Positions 1 through 8,169 of a DNA stretch of 64,000 nt are shown in pieces. Below the pieces are notes generated by a model that was given only the letters and a program-made list of their open reading frames with translations, was not told the DNA's origin and searched no databases. The position numbers and the translations under genes were made by a program. Positions within the stretch are counted from its first letter, which is position 1, and every line of letters starts with the position of its first letter. Location of the stretch: positions 3,410,001-3,474,000 of the forward strand of contig OZ244805.1 in NCBI GenBank assembly GCA_965220095.1. The letters run 5' to 3'. Source of the DNA: Bin87 sp965220095. Lineage in GTDB: Bacteria > Chloroflexota > Dehalococcoidia > Lucifugimonadales > UBA3495.

Positions 1-2304
1 GTTCAGGATTTTTGCAATCCGCCGCTGGTCGGAGTCGACCTCGTTGAGCGGCACGCCGAACATCTGGCTGGCCGTGGCCGCGTGGATGTCTTCGCCCCGG
101 CGGAACGCTTCCAGCAGCGACTCGTCCTGGGAGAGATGCGCCAACACCCGCAATTCGATCTGCGAGTAGTCAGCTGACAGCAACTGGTAATCAGCCTCGG
201 CGACGAAGGCACGCCGCACCTGGCGTCCCAGTTCGGTGCGAACCGGAATGTTCTGCAGATTGGGATCGCTGCTGCTAACGCGCCCGGTGGCCGATCCGGT
301 CTGGTGATAAGACGTGTGGATGCGACCGGTGCGAGGGTTTACCATCTCGGGCAACGCATCGACATAAGTCGATTTCAACTTGGTTACCTGCCGATAATCG
401 AGAATCTTGTCGACGACCGGGTGCATTCCTTTCAGGGATTCAAGGGCGTTGGCATCGGTGGAATAACCGGACTTGGTGCGGCGTGTGGTGGGCAGACCAA
501 GTTCGCCGAATAACAAATCGCTCAATTGCTTGGGCGAGTTGATGTTTACTTCGTGCCCAATGGTATCGAACAAGTCCGTCCGAATTTGTGCCAGTTGGGT
601 GTGCAGGTCGCGGGACATCTCGTGAAGGATGCCGGAATCCAGTTTCACCCCCGCGCACTGCATCTCTACCAGCACGGGAATCAACGGCAGTTCCACGCCG
701 GACATCAACGCCGTCAGTCCCTGCGCCTCCAGCGGTTTTTCAAAGTGTTCCCGCAATTGCAGGGTGCAGTCTGCATCGGCGGCGGCATAGGGCGCGCCGT
801 CCGCGATGTCCACTTCGTTGAAGGTTTTTTGACGCGCGCCCTTGCCGATCAGGTCGGTGATATTGGTCATTTCCGTGCCGAGCTCTTCCAGCGCCAACGG
901 TTTGAGGCCCAGGCGTTGTTTGCCCAGCAGGTGAGCCGCGATCATCGTGTCATGGTCGATGACGCCATAAGGGTTGATGCCATAGTTGGTCAGCAACGTC
1001 AAATCGTAATTGGCGTTGTGGGCACTGCGATGGAATCCGGCCTCGGAGAACAATGGGCGCACGTTCGCCATCACGTTCTCCAGCGGCAATTGCTCGCCCG
1101 ATGCGTGGCCCACCGGCACATACCAGGCGACACCGCCAGCAATGGCAAAGCTGAGGCCCGCCAGGTCTGCGTTCATGGGATCGGTGCTACTGGATTCGGT
1201 ATCGAAGGCAAAGGCGCCCGCCTCGCGCAGAGCAGCAATCATGGCCTCAAGCTCGGCCTCAGTGTTTACCACTCGATAGTCACCGTCCGGGGAGGCGGAG
1301 GCAGCGGCCGTCGATTGCTGCGCCGGCGTTGAGTCTCTGCTCTGGCCCGTATCAGCCGTTTCCCAGGGTGCGTCCGGCGAGGGCACGCGGCCGACGATCG
1401 TGTGGAATTCCAGGGCGGTCATCAGGGACACCACATCGGCGCGTTCGTAACGGCCGAACCGGCAGGCATTCAGGTCCAACTCTACCGGTGCATCGCAGCG
1501 GATGGTGGTCAGAATTCGATACTCGAAGGCAGCGTCCTGATTATCGGCCAGGTTGGTATGGATTTGCTTTTGCGATATGTCGTCGATGTGTTCGTAGATG
1601 CCTTCCAGCGTCTGGTAAGCGTTCAGCAAGGTGATGGCGGTTTTCTCGCCGACGGCCGGCACGCCGGGGATGTTGTCTGACTTATCCCCCACCAGTGCCT
1701 TGAAATCCGGCTGCTGGGTCGCCGTCAGGCCACCGTAGCGCTCCGCCAGCTCCACCTCGTCAACGATGCGGCGGTCACGTTCGCTACTGGCCAAATCGAT
1801 CCTGATGAGGGGCGAAATCAACTGGAAAGTATCGCGGTCGCCGGTGAGGATGATGGTTTCCACATTGGATGCTTCAGCCTGTTTGGACAGGGTGCCGAGC
1901 AGGTCGTCGGCTTCAAATCCGGCCAGCTCGTATACCGGCACGGCAAAGGTGCGCATCAGCTCCTTGACCCGGTCGAACTGCCCACGCAACTCGGGAGGCG
2001 TCGGTGGGCGCTGTGCCTTGTATGCGGGGAACCGTTCGTGCCGGAACGTTGGCGCCGGCGTGTCGAACGTGATGGCTACGTGCGTCGGCTGCCACTCGTT
2101 CAACGCTCGGATAAACACGCTGGCAAAGCCGTATACGCCGGTTACATCCTCTCCAGTGGTGGAAACGGTAAGATTCCGATTGACGCTGATTGCCCGGTAG
2201 GAACGGTGCACCATCGCATGGCCGTCAATCAACAGGAGCAGCGGGGTGGTTCGGCCCGCGGCGCCTAAGGATATTGACATCGACATTTGGCTGTTGGTGG
2301 CCAT
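1..2304 (-). CDS. polA: DNA polymerase I, C-terminus cut by window edge
   Basis: DNA polymerase I fills gaps and removes RNA primers in replication and excision repair. The frame is open from ATG at 2304 to base 1 (768 codons, no stop), so most of the polymerase palm/fingers lies outside. The 5' nuclease domain is clear near the N-terminus: LLIDGHAM, FRHERFPAYKAQRP, FEADDLLGTL, TGDRDTFQL and GDKSDNIPGVPAVGEKTA. A proofreading 3'-5' exonuclease domain follows, with FDTES (Exo I Asp and Glu) near residue 368, so proofreading looks intact. Polymerase motif A, DYSQIELR, is near residue 712. ATGs at residues 7 and 9 are possible alternative starts. No obvious frameshift is visible. The protein would be about 900 residues if normal. 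Long open frames on the opposite strand here are shadows. Confidence 0.97.
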   Translation of the reverse strand, partial: MATNSQMSMSISLGAAGRTTPLLLLIDGHAMVHRSYRAISVNRNLTVSTTGEDVTGVYGFASVFIRALNEWQPTHVAITFDTPAPTFRHERFPAYKAQRPPTPPELRGQFDRVKELMRTFAVPVYELAGFEADDLLGTLSKQAEASNVETIILTGDRDTFQLISPLIRIDLASSERDRRIVDEVELAERYGGLTATQQPDFKALVGDKSDNIPGVPAVGEKTAITLLNAYQTLEGIYEHIDDISQKQIHTNLADNQDAAFEYRILTTIRCDAPVELDLNACRFGRYERADVVSLMTALEFHTIVGRVPSPDAPWETADTGQSRDSTPAQQSTAAASASPDGDYRVVNTEAELEAMIAALREAGAFAFDTESSSTDPMNADLAGLSFAIAGGVAWYVPVGHASGEQLPLENVMANVRPLFSEAGFHRSAHNANYDLTLLTNYGINPYGVIDHDTMIAAHLLGKQRLGLKPLALEELGTEMTNITDLIGKGARQKTFNEVDIADGAPYAAADADCTLQLREHFEKPLEAQGLTALMSGVELPLIPVLVEMQCAGVKLDSGILHEMSRDLHTQLAQIRTDLFDTIGHEVNINSPKQLSDLLFGELGLPTTRRTKSGYSTDANALESLKGMHPVVDKILDYRQVTKLKSTYVDALPEMVNPRTGRIHTSYHQTGSATGRVSSSDPNLQNIPVRTELGRQVRRAFVAEADYQLLSADYSQIELRVLAHLSQDESLLEAFRRGEDIHAATASQMFGVPLNEVDSDQRRIAKILN

Positions 2305-2373
2305 CGGGCACCCCCGTCCTGAGATTGCAATTGCGCCTGGCGAGCCGGGCGTAAGCCGGTGCGATGTGGTCGC

Positions 2374-2379
2374 ATTATA
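2374..2379 (-). promoter_or_regulatory. Candidate -10 element for polA
   Basis: A perfect TATAAT is read on the minus strand about 70 nt upstream of the polA start codon. No convincing -35 hexamer sits 16-19 nt upstream, so this is a moderate candidate. Confidence 0.4.
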
Positions 2380-2435
2380 CATCAGCATACCCCCGCTTGC
2401 GGTTGGTAACCTGTCGCGGTAAGCTGCGCGTACTA

Positions 2436-2444
2436 TGCTACAAT
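2436..2444 (+). promoter_or_regulatory. Candidate extended -10 promoter for the fmdB-thiE operon
   Basis: TGCTACAAT is an extended -10 (TGN followed by a 5/6 match to TATAAT), about 60 nt before the first FmdB-type gene. No -35 is recognisable. The same style occurs upstream of other genes here (24330, 39099, 56123). Confidence 0.4.
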
Positions 2445-2505
2445 TGGGTCGATTTCCAGTTCCAGATTTGGGATAACCTGTTCCAGATTCGAGAAAGATG
2501 ACACA

Positions 2506-2823
2506 ATGCCGATCCACGAATTCCGCTGCGACCAGTGCGGTCAACGCCAGGCCCGTTTGATATACAGTTGGACTCCCGTCGACGGTTTGGAGTGCAAGGG
2601 GTGCGGTGCAAACGACCTGACGAGACTGGTGTCCGGTTTCTCCTTCCACCGGTCGTGGGGCAATAGCCTGAACTGGATGCCTGACAACTCAACGGCCGAT
2701 CTGGACAACCAGCACGCCGGCAGCATTGACGCTCACCTGGGCCGAATGGACGAAGCAATGGGCGGCCGGGTTACGCCCGATTTCCACGAGCACCGGCACG
2801 AAATAGCGCACCCCGACGACTAG
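2506..2823 (+). CDS. FmdB-family zinc-ribbon protein (first copy)
   Basis: Small 105-residue protein of the FmdB/CxxC_CxxC_SSSS putative regulatory family. The N-terminus MPIHEFRCDQCG and the following CKGCG form a four-cysteine zinc ribbon (CxxC at residues 8-11, second pair about 25 residues later). The remainder is polar and acidic without recognisable motifs. FmdB was named as a putative regulator of formamidase, but most members have no proven function, so only zinc binding is supported. It begins a run of closely spaced + strand genes: a second FmdB-like gene follows after 5 nt, then thiE. The tail is His/Asp-rich (EHRHEIAHPDD). Confidence 0.8.
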   Translation: MPIHEFRCDQCGQRQARLIYSWTPVDGLECKGCGANDLTRLVSGFSFHRSWGNSLNWMPDNSTADLDNQHAGSIDAHLGRMDEAMGGRVTPDFHEHRHEIAHPDD

Positions 2824-2828
2824 TCATC

Positions 2829-3164
2829 ATGCCCATTTACGAATATCGCTGCCAGCAGTGCCAGGCTGTGTCGTCTTTTTTCGTCCGTTCCATAAACACT
2901 CCAATCGAACCGGCGTGCGACGGATGCGGCAGCGACCTCATGCAACGGCGGATGTCGTCCTTCGCGATGGGCAAAACCACCGCCGGCGTCCACGAATCAA
3001 CCCCCACGTCCGTTGGCAACCGGGACTACTACAGTGATCCACGCAACATCGGGCGCAATGTTGAAGCCAGTTTTGAGCGACACGGCGTCGAAATGCCCGC
3101 CACCGTCCGAGAATCCATCGACGCCGCCCGCAGCGGTGAAACTCCCAAAGGAATAGATGTATGA
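2829..3164 (+). CDS. FmdB-family zinc-ribbon protein (second copy)
   Basis: This 111-residue protein opens with MPIYEYRCQQCQ, the classic FmdB start, followed by CDGCG, giving the four-Cys zinc ribbon. It is paralogous to the preceding gene in the ribbon only; the C-terminal halves differ. The C-terminal part (DYYSDPRNIGRNVEASFERHG) resembles the segment that follows the ribbon in other FmdB proteins. Its stop overlaps the thiE start (ATGA, 3161-3164), which indicates translational coupling. Function is unknown beyond probable zinc binding. Confidence 0.82.
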   Translation: MPIYEYRCQQCQAVSSFFVRSINTPIEPACDGCGSDLMQRRMSSFAMGKTTAGVHESTPTSVGNRDYYSDPRNIGRNVEASFERHGVEMPATVRESIDAARSGETPKGIDV

Positions 3165-4138
3165 CCGATGCCGCTGACCGCCATCCGACCGGATTGCTGC
3201 CTGTATTGATTGGCCTCCTGGAAGGCATCAGGTCTTCTGACGCCATACCCGAAGGACTGATGGGCGGTGAAATTGGCTGGTTGACCAGCGCGTTCAGCGA
3301 CCCGCTGCCCGGGCCCGTGGGAGCAGCCCAGCCCGCCGGCTACCACGACGCCATCACGCAGTCGGCGGCGGCGGACAACCTTCTGAACCTGCTGGAGTTG
3401 GCTGGCGAGATACCCGGAGACGCTGCCCTGCAGTTGAGGCGTTCCCTGCATGAGGCCTCCGAACGCATGGGGGCCGCCCTCCGCCGCAGCCAGGCGGATC
3501 GCATACGAGGTCTTTACGTAATTATCGACCCGGAAGTGACGGGCGGGCGCGACCCAATGGATATCGCCCGAGCCGCCATCAACGGTGGGGCACGCATGCT
3601 GCAACTGCGCGACAAGCTGCGCGACAAGGGGGAGCAGCTGCCGCTGGCGATCGCTCTGCGCGATTTGTGCGCGGCCAACGACGCTTTGCTGATCGTCAAC
3701 GACCACGCCGACCTCGCCGCCGCCATCGGCCCTGACCATGTGGGATTGCACGTCGGGCAAACCGACTTGCCCGTCGCTGAAGCCCGTAAAATCCTTGCGC
3801 CCGGGCAAGTGCTGGGTCGTTCCAATCGAGACCCCAACCTGATCATCGAGTCGCAGCAGATGGGCGCTGACCACGTGGCCTTCGGCGCTATGTACACTAC
3901 AACTACCAAACCGATGATACGCAACCCGCAGGGGCCGGAGCGTTTGAAACAGGCCCGCGCCGCCGCTCAGGTGCCTCTGGTAGCCATCGGAGGCATTACA
4001 GCGGCCAACGTTGGGCCGGTAGTTGAGGCTGGGGCCGACGCAATCTGCGTAACCGCCGCGGTGGGCAGTGCTCCAGATCCGGAAGCCGCCGCTGCGGCGC
4101 TTACGGATGCAATTCGTGCCGCCGGCGGACGGGTTTAG
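3161..4138 (+). CDS. thiE: Thiamine-phosphate synthase with about 110-residue N-terminal extension
   Basis: ThiE condenses HMP pyrophosphate and thiazole phosphate into thiamine phosphate. The TIM-barrel enzyme starts near residue 117 (GLYVIIDPEVTGG). It carries the expected blocks: LQLRDK, VNDHADLAAAIG, HVGQTDLP, FGAMYTTTTKP (phosphate/pyrophosphate loop) and GGITAANV...GADAICVTAAV. At 325 residues it is about 110 longer than stand-alone ThiE. The extra N-terminal part is predicted mostly helical (AADNLLNLLELAGEI then LRRSLHEASERMGAAL). It faintly recalls the helical ThiD2-type domain fused to ThiE in some bacteria, but I cannot confirm that, and a separate canonical thiD is present at 24796. 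The start overlaps the preceding stop by 4 nt. No TPP riboswitch is visible upstream. Confidence 0.9.
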   Translation: MTDAADRHPTGLLPVLIGLLEGIRSSDAIPEGLMGGEIGWLTSAFSDPLPGPVGAAQPAGYHDAITQSAAADNLLNLLELAGEIPGDAALQLRRSLHEASERMGAALRRSQADRIRGLYVIIDPEVTGGRDPMDIARAAINGGARMLQLRDKLRDKGEQLPLAIALRDLCAANDALLIVNDHADLAAAIGPDHVGLHVGQTDLPVAEARKILAPGQVLGRSNRDPNLIIESQQMGADHVAFGAMYTTTTKPMIRNPQGPERLKQARAAAQVPLVAIGGITAANVGPVVEAGADAICVTAAVGSAPDPEAAAAALTDAIRAAGGRV

Positions 4139-4150
4139 GTCGCATCCCAG

Positions 4151-4786
4151 ATGCCAACCCGCTACAGTTCAAAGCTCGTAGCAATGTCGACCGCCGCCGT
4201 TGACCAGTTGACTTTGCGGAATCAGGCCCGGGAACAGGCGTTAGTTATCTCCCGGCAGGTTATCCGCAACTCGGCCAATGCCATCCGGGCGGTGCATCGC
4301 AACGACTTTTCCGAGGCCTCGCGTCTGATTTCGGAAGCATCCGGACTGTTGACTGAAACCGACCGGATTCGCACGGACAATCCCGAGATTTACTACGCCG
4401 GTTTCCTTTCTGACGCCCGCAAGGAATTCACGGAAGCTAACATAACGCTAGCTGTTATTTCGGGCGGCGATATCCCCGATGCCGAAAAGCTGGGAGTCGA
4501 TCCGCCGGCGTATCTCAACGGCATGGCAGAGGTGATCGGAGAACTCCGGCGTTACATCCTGGACTCCCTACGCAGCGACGACATTGGCCGTTGTGAAGAG
4601 TTCATGGAACTGATGGATGAGATTTACGGGATTCTGGTAACCGTCGATTTTCCGGAGGCCGTAACCGGCGGATTGCGCCGCAGCACCGATGCCATGCGGG
4701 GAGTGCTGGAACGAACCCGCGGCGACCTGACCATCTCTCTGCAGCAGCGCCGCCTGGAGCAACGCCTTGCCGAGCGCGAGCAATAG
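4151..4786 (+). CDS. Translin-family protein
   Basis: A 211-residue, almost entirely helical protein matching the translin/TRAX family (nucleic-acid-binding octamers in eukaryotes and archaea; some members are RNases). Family blocks seen: IRNSANAIRAVHRNDF, DARKEFTEANI, YLNGMAEVIGELRRYILDSL, FMELMDEIYGILVTVDFP, GGLRRSTDAMRGVLERTRGDLT. The block order and spacing match archaeal translins, which databases often mislabel as haloacid dehalogenase. A second ATG at 4184 is an alternative start. It sits 12 nt after thiE in the same direction and is probably cotranscribed, although no functional link to thiamine is evident. Family membership is well supported; the substrate and any nuclease activity are unknown. 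Confidence 0.85.
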   Translation: MPTRYSSKLVAMSTAAVDQLTLRNQAREQALVISRQVIRNSANAIRAVHRNDFSEASRLISEASGLLTETDRIRTDNPEIYYAGFLSDARKEFTEANITLAVISGGDIPDAEKLGVDPPAYLNGMAEVIGELRRYILDSLRSDDIGRCEEFMELMDEIYGILVTVDFPEAVTGGLRRSTDAMRGVLERTRGDLTISLQQRRLEQRLAEREQ

Positions 4787-4821
4787 CGGTCTGCGCGTAA
4801 CATCGGCATTCTCCGCTAACG

Positions 4822-5613
4822 ATGCCATTACCCGGTTTCATAACCGCCCACTGGCAAAATTTGGCCCTGCTTTCCTGGCCGATTGACGACAGCGCAGTCA
4901 CTCGGTTGCTCCCGAGAGGTCTCGAGATCGACCGGTTCAACGGCAACGCGTTCGTCAGCGCGGTGGGCCTGACGGTTTCGAGACTGCGGGTACTCGGCGT
5001 TCCGACCTGGCCGGCGAGATTTGAACAGGTCAACTTCAGATTCTACGTGCGACAGCGATTGAGTTCGGGCGGCTACCGCCGGGGCGTCGTATTCCTCTGG
5101 CAACTGGTGCCCCATCGTACCACCGCGCTGACGGCGCGCCTTGTCTACGGGGAACCATTCGCACCCGTTCCCATGTCACATGACTGCCGGGAACCGCCCA
5201 CCTGTCTCTTGGATTCCCACCGGAAATTCGCATACATTTGGGAACGAAACGGCCAAACGGAGGGCCTATGGGCTGAAACGGACCTCGCTGCCGAATTTCC
5301 TGAACCCGGTTCACTAACTGAATTTCTGACTGCGCGCTATTGGGGATACAACGGCAGGCCGGGGGATAATACTAAAGCGTACCCGGTGACCCGACCGGAC
5401 TGGGCGGTCCGTCCGGCCACGGCCTGGCGATTCGATTGCGACATCTCCACACTATTGGGACGTGCGTTTGCCCATTGCGTATCGACCCTGCCGACATCGG
5501 CGCTCATGACATCCGGGTGCCAGGCGACAATTGGGTGGCCGCGGCGATTGTCCTCGATACCTGCCCCCGGATGCTCAAGGCGAAAGTTGAGTTTGCCGAC
5601 CTCCGGTTGTTAG
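4822..5613 (+). CDS. DUF2071 (YqjF-like) protein
   Basis: A 263-residue protein of the DUF2071 family, related to the acetoacetate-decarboxylase-like fold, with no settled biochemical role. Visible blocks: HWQNLALLSWPIDDSAVTRLLP near the N-terminus, EQVNFRFYVR with GVVFLWQLVP in the centre, FAYIWERNG, LTEFLTARYWGYN, and FDCDISTLLGRAF followed by PTSALMTSG. The last 20 or so residues (PAPGCSRRKLSLPTSGC) do not look family-like and may reflect a late frameshift or natural divergence. The core is complete. It lies 35 nt after the translin gene and could be the last gene of the 2506-5613 operon. Confidence 0.75.
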   Translation: MPLPGFITAHWQNLALLSWPIDDSAVTRLLPRGLEIDRFNGNAFVSAVGLTVSRLRVLGVPTWPARFEQVNFRFYVRQRLSSGGYRRGVVFLWQLVPHRTTALTARLVYGEPFAPVPMSHDCREPPTCLLDSHRKFAYIWERNGQTEGLWAETDLAAEFPEPGSLTEFLTARYWGYNGRPGDNTKAYPVTRPDWAVRPATAWRFDCDISTLLGRAFAHCVSTLPTSALMTSGCQATIGWPRRLSSIPAPGCSRRKLSLPTSGC

Positions 5614-6129
5614 AATGCGCAATGTTCGGGAACCTTGGCAGACTCCAGGCGTCACGGACACGGGAATTGTTACGATGGCCCGGCAGCCACAATCCAATGG
5701 CCTCCACGGTTTGAATGCCACTGAGGAGAGTTACCGGCGCTGACGGACCCACCGACTGTCGGTTACCAAGGGCCTCCGGATGCCTCGCCATATCGACCGC
5801 ACCTGTATAGTATTGCCGAGTACGTCATAGCTGGCTTTGTTGAATAAGGGATTGTTGATTGGACGATCTTTACGATGGAACCTTTTTAGAGCCTCCGGGA
5901 ATACCTGCGGCGACTATAATAAATGCTACGCGTGCTACGGATGCCCGGGCTCGCACTAGCAACACGGGCGTTCCGACCCCTCCCATCCGATGTGCCCAAA
6001 ACCCATAATCTACGCTGGCGGTGCGCATCCGCGATCCTGCGCTTGGGCTCCGGTTCCAGAGATGCGCGGTCTGTTAATTTACCCACACGCTCGGCGGGCA
6101 ATTAGCCCACCCCGGTTGATGCGATAACC
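5614..6129. other. 516-bp intergenic region without recognisable gene
   Basis: I see no coding region with recognisable protein features. A TATAAT lies at 5915-5920 but without a -35 or TGN extension, 210 nt before the next gene. The short palindrome GGGCAATTAGCCC near 6099 is the only evident small inverted repeat. The promoter of the 6130 gene probably lies here but cannot be fixed. Confidence 0.5.
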
Positions 6130-8058
6130 ATGCCAGGATTCAAGGACATATTTCGACGATTTACTCGCCGCTCCGGAGATGCTCCCACCGATCCCGTGGA
6201 TTCCGATCGTAGGGAAATAAATCCTCGGTCAGGCGAATTCATTCACGACCCGGGCTCGTCGGTTATTAACCAGGACTCGCACGGCGATTCGCCACGCGCT
6301 GTTAATGTTCCGGACGAACGCGCGGTGTTTGCGGACCGAATATCGCAGCCACAGCCGCCTGTTGAGCCAGCCGCAGCAGACCCACAAATTCTGAACAACG
6401 CCGGCGCTCGGGCCACGAACGCAGCCGAGCCGCCACCCCAACCGCCAACTATGCCATCACCGCCGCCGCAAACGGAGCCTGTCTTCACTGTTGCCGGCGC
6501 CAGCAATTTACCGGGCGCAGCTGCGGCGTCAGACCCTGGCGTGTATGCCGGTTCGAGCCAAACCGCAGTGCTGGATATCGCAGACGACGATGTGCTGTTC
6601 CACGACCACCTGTTGCTGGAATGCCCATATTGCGGCCAGCCGAATCAAAGGGTTGGCGCACGCTGTGAACGTTGCACAGCGGTGATCGTGCGGCTCCCAC
6701 CGTGGGCGCAACGGCGGCGGCGCAACTGGATCGCGCGTCGTTTGTCGTTGCGCCGCATCATCCTGGCCAGCATCGTTGCCCTGTTCATAGTATTCGTGGT
6801 TTGGGTGAATTACCCGTTCGCGCCGAACCCGGTGATCTTCTTCAAGAATACCCAGTCCAAACTGAACATCGACAGCGGCCCGGGAAGCTGGTCGGTGGTG
6901 GGTCGCGACCTGCGTCACAGCAGGTACGTGGAGGTCGGGCCACCTCCGCCCGCAGGTAACATAAAGTGGGATTCATTCGTAATTGAACCATTGGAAGCGG
7001 AAGCGGTGGCACAACGCTCCAACATCTATCTGAGTTCTGCCAACGGGGTATATCCCCTGGCAGCAGACACCGGAAACATCCGTGAAGGATGGGAAGGAGA
7101 CACCGCCGGACGCATCACCGGAGCCCCGGTCGTTTATGAATCATACCTGTATTTTGGCAGCACCGATCATACCGTCAACGGTTGGAACGCCTTCAACGGC
7201 GACCCTCTTTGGAGTTTCACCGCCGAGGACACGGTCGAAGTGGCACCGGTGCTTTCACAGGGTTTGGTATACGTCAGTTCGGGCGAGGGCTGGGTTTATG
7301 CCCTGGATGCCGTCAACGGAGCCCTGATCTGGAGCAAGCAACTGGATAACAACGCGAGCGCGGCCGTAACTGTCCACGAAGGTAAACTATTGGTCGGTGA
7401 TGACAAAGGAATCCTGTACATTCTGTCGGCTCGCACTGGTCAAGAGTGGTTCCGATACCGAACGCTGCGCGCGGTTAACGGCTCGCCGGTGGTGTCGGCC
7501 GACGGCGAGCGAGCGTATTTCGCTGCCGGCGGTGAGTTGTTCGCCATCAATGCCCGCAACCGTGAGATACCGGGGTTGTACCAATTCAAACAGGTCTGGG
7601 CTCAACTCTGGCTATGGCAGGTGCCCGGCGTGCCCCGTCCGAAAGGGCAGCAGGGTGGTCTCTGGCGCTTTACCCCGGAGAACCCGTTATTGGGAATCAA
7701 AAGTAGCCCGGCGCTGGCCGAAACCACCCAGGCCGGGAAACAATTGGCCCAGCAGGGAACGCCAGAACAGGAATTGTACGTCGGCGGCCACGATCACAAT
7801 ATGTACGCCATAAATCCTGTTGACGGTAGCCTGAACTGGATGTTCACCGCCGACGATGCCATCTGGACTTCACCCGTGGTAGTAAAAGACCGGTTGCTGT
7901 TCGGGGACGACTCAGGCAATTTGTACTCGTTGGATCGGTCTACCGGTGATCTGGACTGGAAACTAACCTTGGATGATTCCATCAAGATTCCCCCGACGGT
8001 AATCGGTGACCTGTTGATTGTCCGCACCGCCAACGGGAGCGTCTACGCCATCGAGTGA
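6130..8058 (+). CDS. Membrane-anchored PQQ-type beta-propeller with N-terminal zinc ribbon
   Basis: A 642-residue, four-part protein. Residues 1-155 are Pro/Ala-rich and probably disordered. Residues 165-182 form a zinc ribbon (CPYCGQ...CERC; Cys165, 168, 179, 182). A strongly basic stretch (RRRRNWIARRLSLRR) precedes one transmembrane helix at about 209-226 (positive-inside), so the ribbon should be cytosolic and the rest extracytoplasmic. From about 250 to the end are repeated PQQ-like/BamB-like blades: GTPVVYES.. type segments such as YFGSTDHTVNGWNAFNGDPLW, VYALDAVNGALIWSKQ, MYAINPVDGSLNWMF, LYSLDRSTGDLDWKL. Such propellers act in scaffolding or as quinoprotein dehydrogenases; no catalytic signature distinguishes these here. 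No Shine-Dalgarno is obvious before the ATG. Confidence is high for architecture, low for role. Confidence 0.85.
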   Translation: MPGFKDIFRRFTRRSGDAPTDPVDSDRREINPRSGEFIHDPGSSVINQDSHGDSPRAVNVPDERAVFADRISQPQPPVEPAAADPQILNNAGARATNAAEPPPQPPTMPSPPPQTEPVFTVAGASNLPGAAAASDPGVYAGSSQTAVLDIADDDVLFHDHLLLECPYCGQPNQRVGARCERCTAVIVRLPPWAQRRRRNWIARRLSLRRIILASIVALFIVFVVWVNYPFAPNPVIFFKNTQSKLNIDSGPGSWSVVGRDLRHSRYVEVGPPPPAGNIKWDSFVIEPLEAEAVAQRSNIYLSSANGVYPLAADTGNIREGWEGDTAGRITGAPVVYESYLYFGSTDHTVNGWNAFNGDPLWSFTAEDTVEVAPVLSQGLVYVSSGEGWVYALDAVNGALIWSKQLDNNASAAVTVHEGKLLVGDDKGILYILSARTGQEWFRYRTLRAVNGSPVVSADGERAYFAAGGELFAINARNREIPGLYQFKQVWAQLWLWQVPGVPRPKGQQGGLWRFTPENPLLGIKSSPALAETTQAGKQLAQQGTPEQELYVGGHDHNMYAINPVDGSLNWMFTADDAIWTSPVVVKDRLLFGDDSGNLYSLDRSTGDLDWKLTLDDSIKIPPTVIGDLLIVRTANGSVYAIE

Positions 8059-8104
8059 ACAAGGCCATCGAGTGAACAAGCATAGCGAATCTGGTTTAAG
8101 GCCG

Positions 8105-8140
8105 AAAAAACGCCGCTGCAGTCACTAATTGCAGCGGCGT
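8105..8140 (-). terminator. Rho-independent terminator of the opp operon
   Basis: A perfect 11-bp stem (8110-8120 with 8130-8140, ACGCCGCTGCA and its complement) has a 9-nt loop. Read on the minus strand, the stem is directly followed by TTTTTT (complement of 8105-8110). It lies 30 nt beyond the stop of the ATPase gene ending at 8170. On the plus strand no T-tract follows, so it serves the minus-strand operon. Confidence 0.88.
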
Positions 8141-8169
8141 ACCAGATCGCGGATATGTTGCCCGTGGCG

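Noticed and set aside
526..1332. 268-codon open frame on the plus strand
   Set aside because: It is antisense to polA, whose minus-strand reading shows the complete set of nuclease and exonuclease motifs; the plus-strand product has no recognisable feature.
8105..8140. Terminator for the plus-strand propeller gene
   Set aside because: The T-tract lies only on the minus-strand side of the hairpin.
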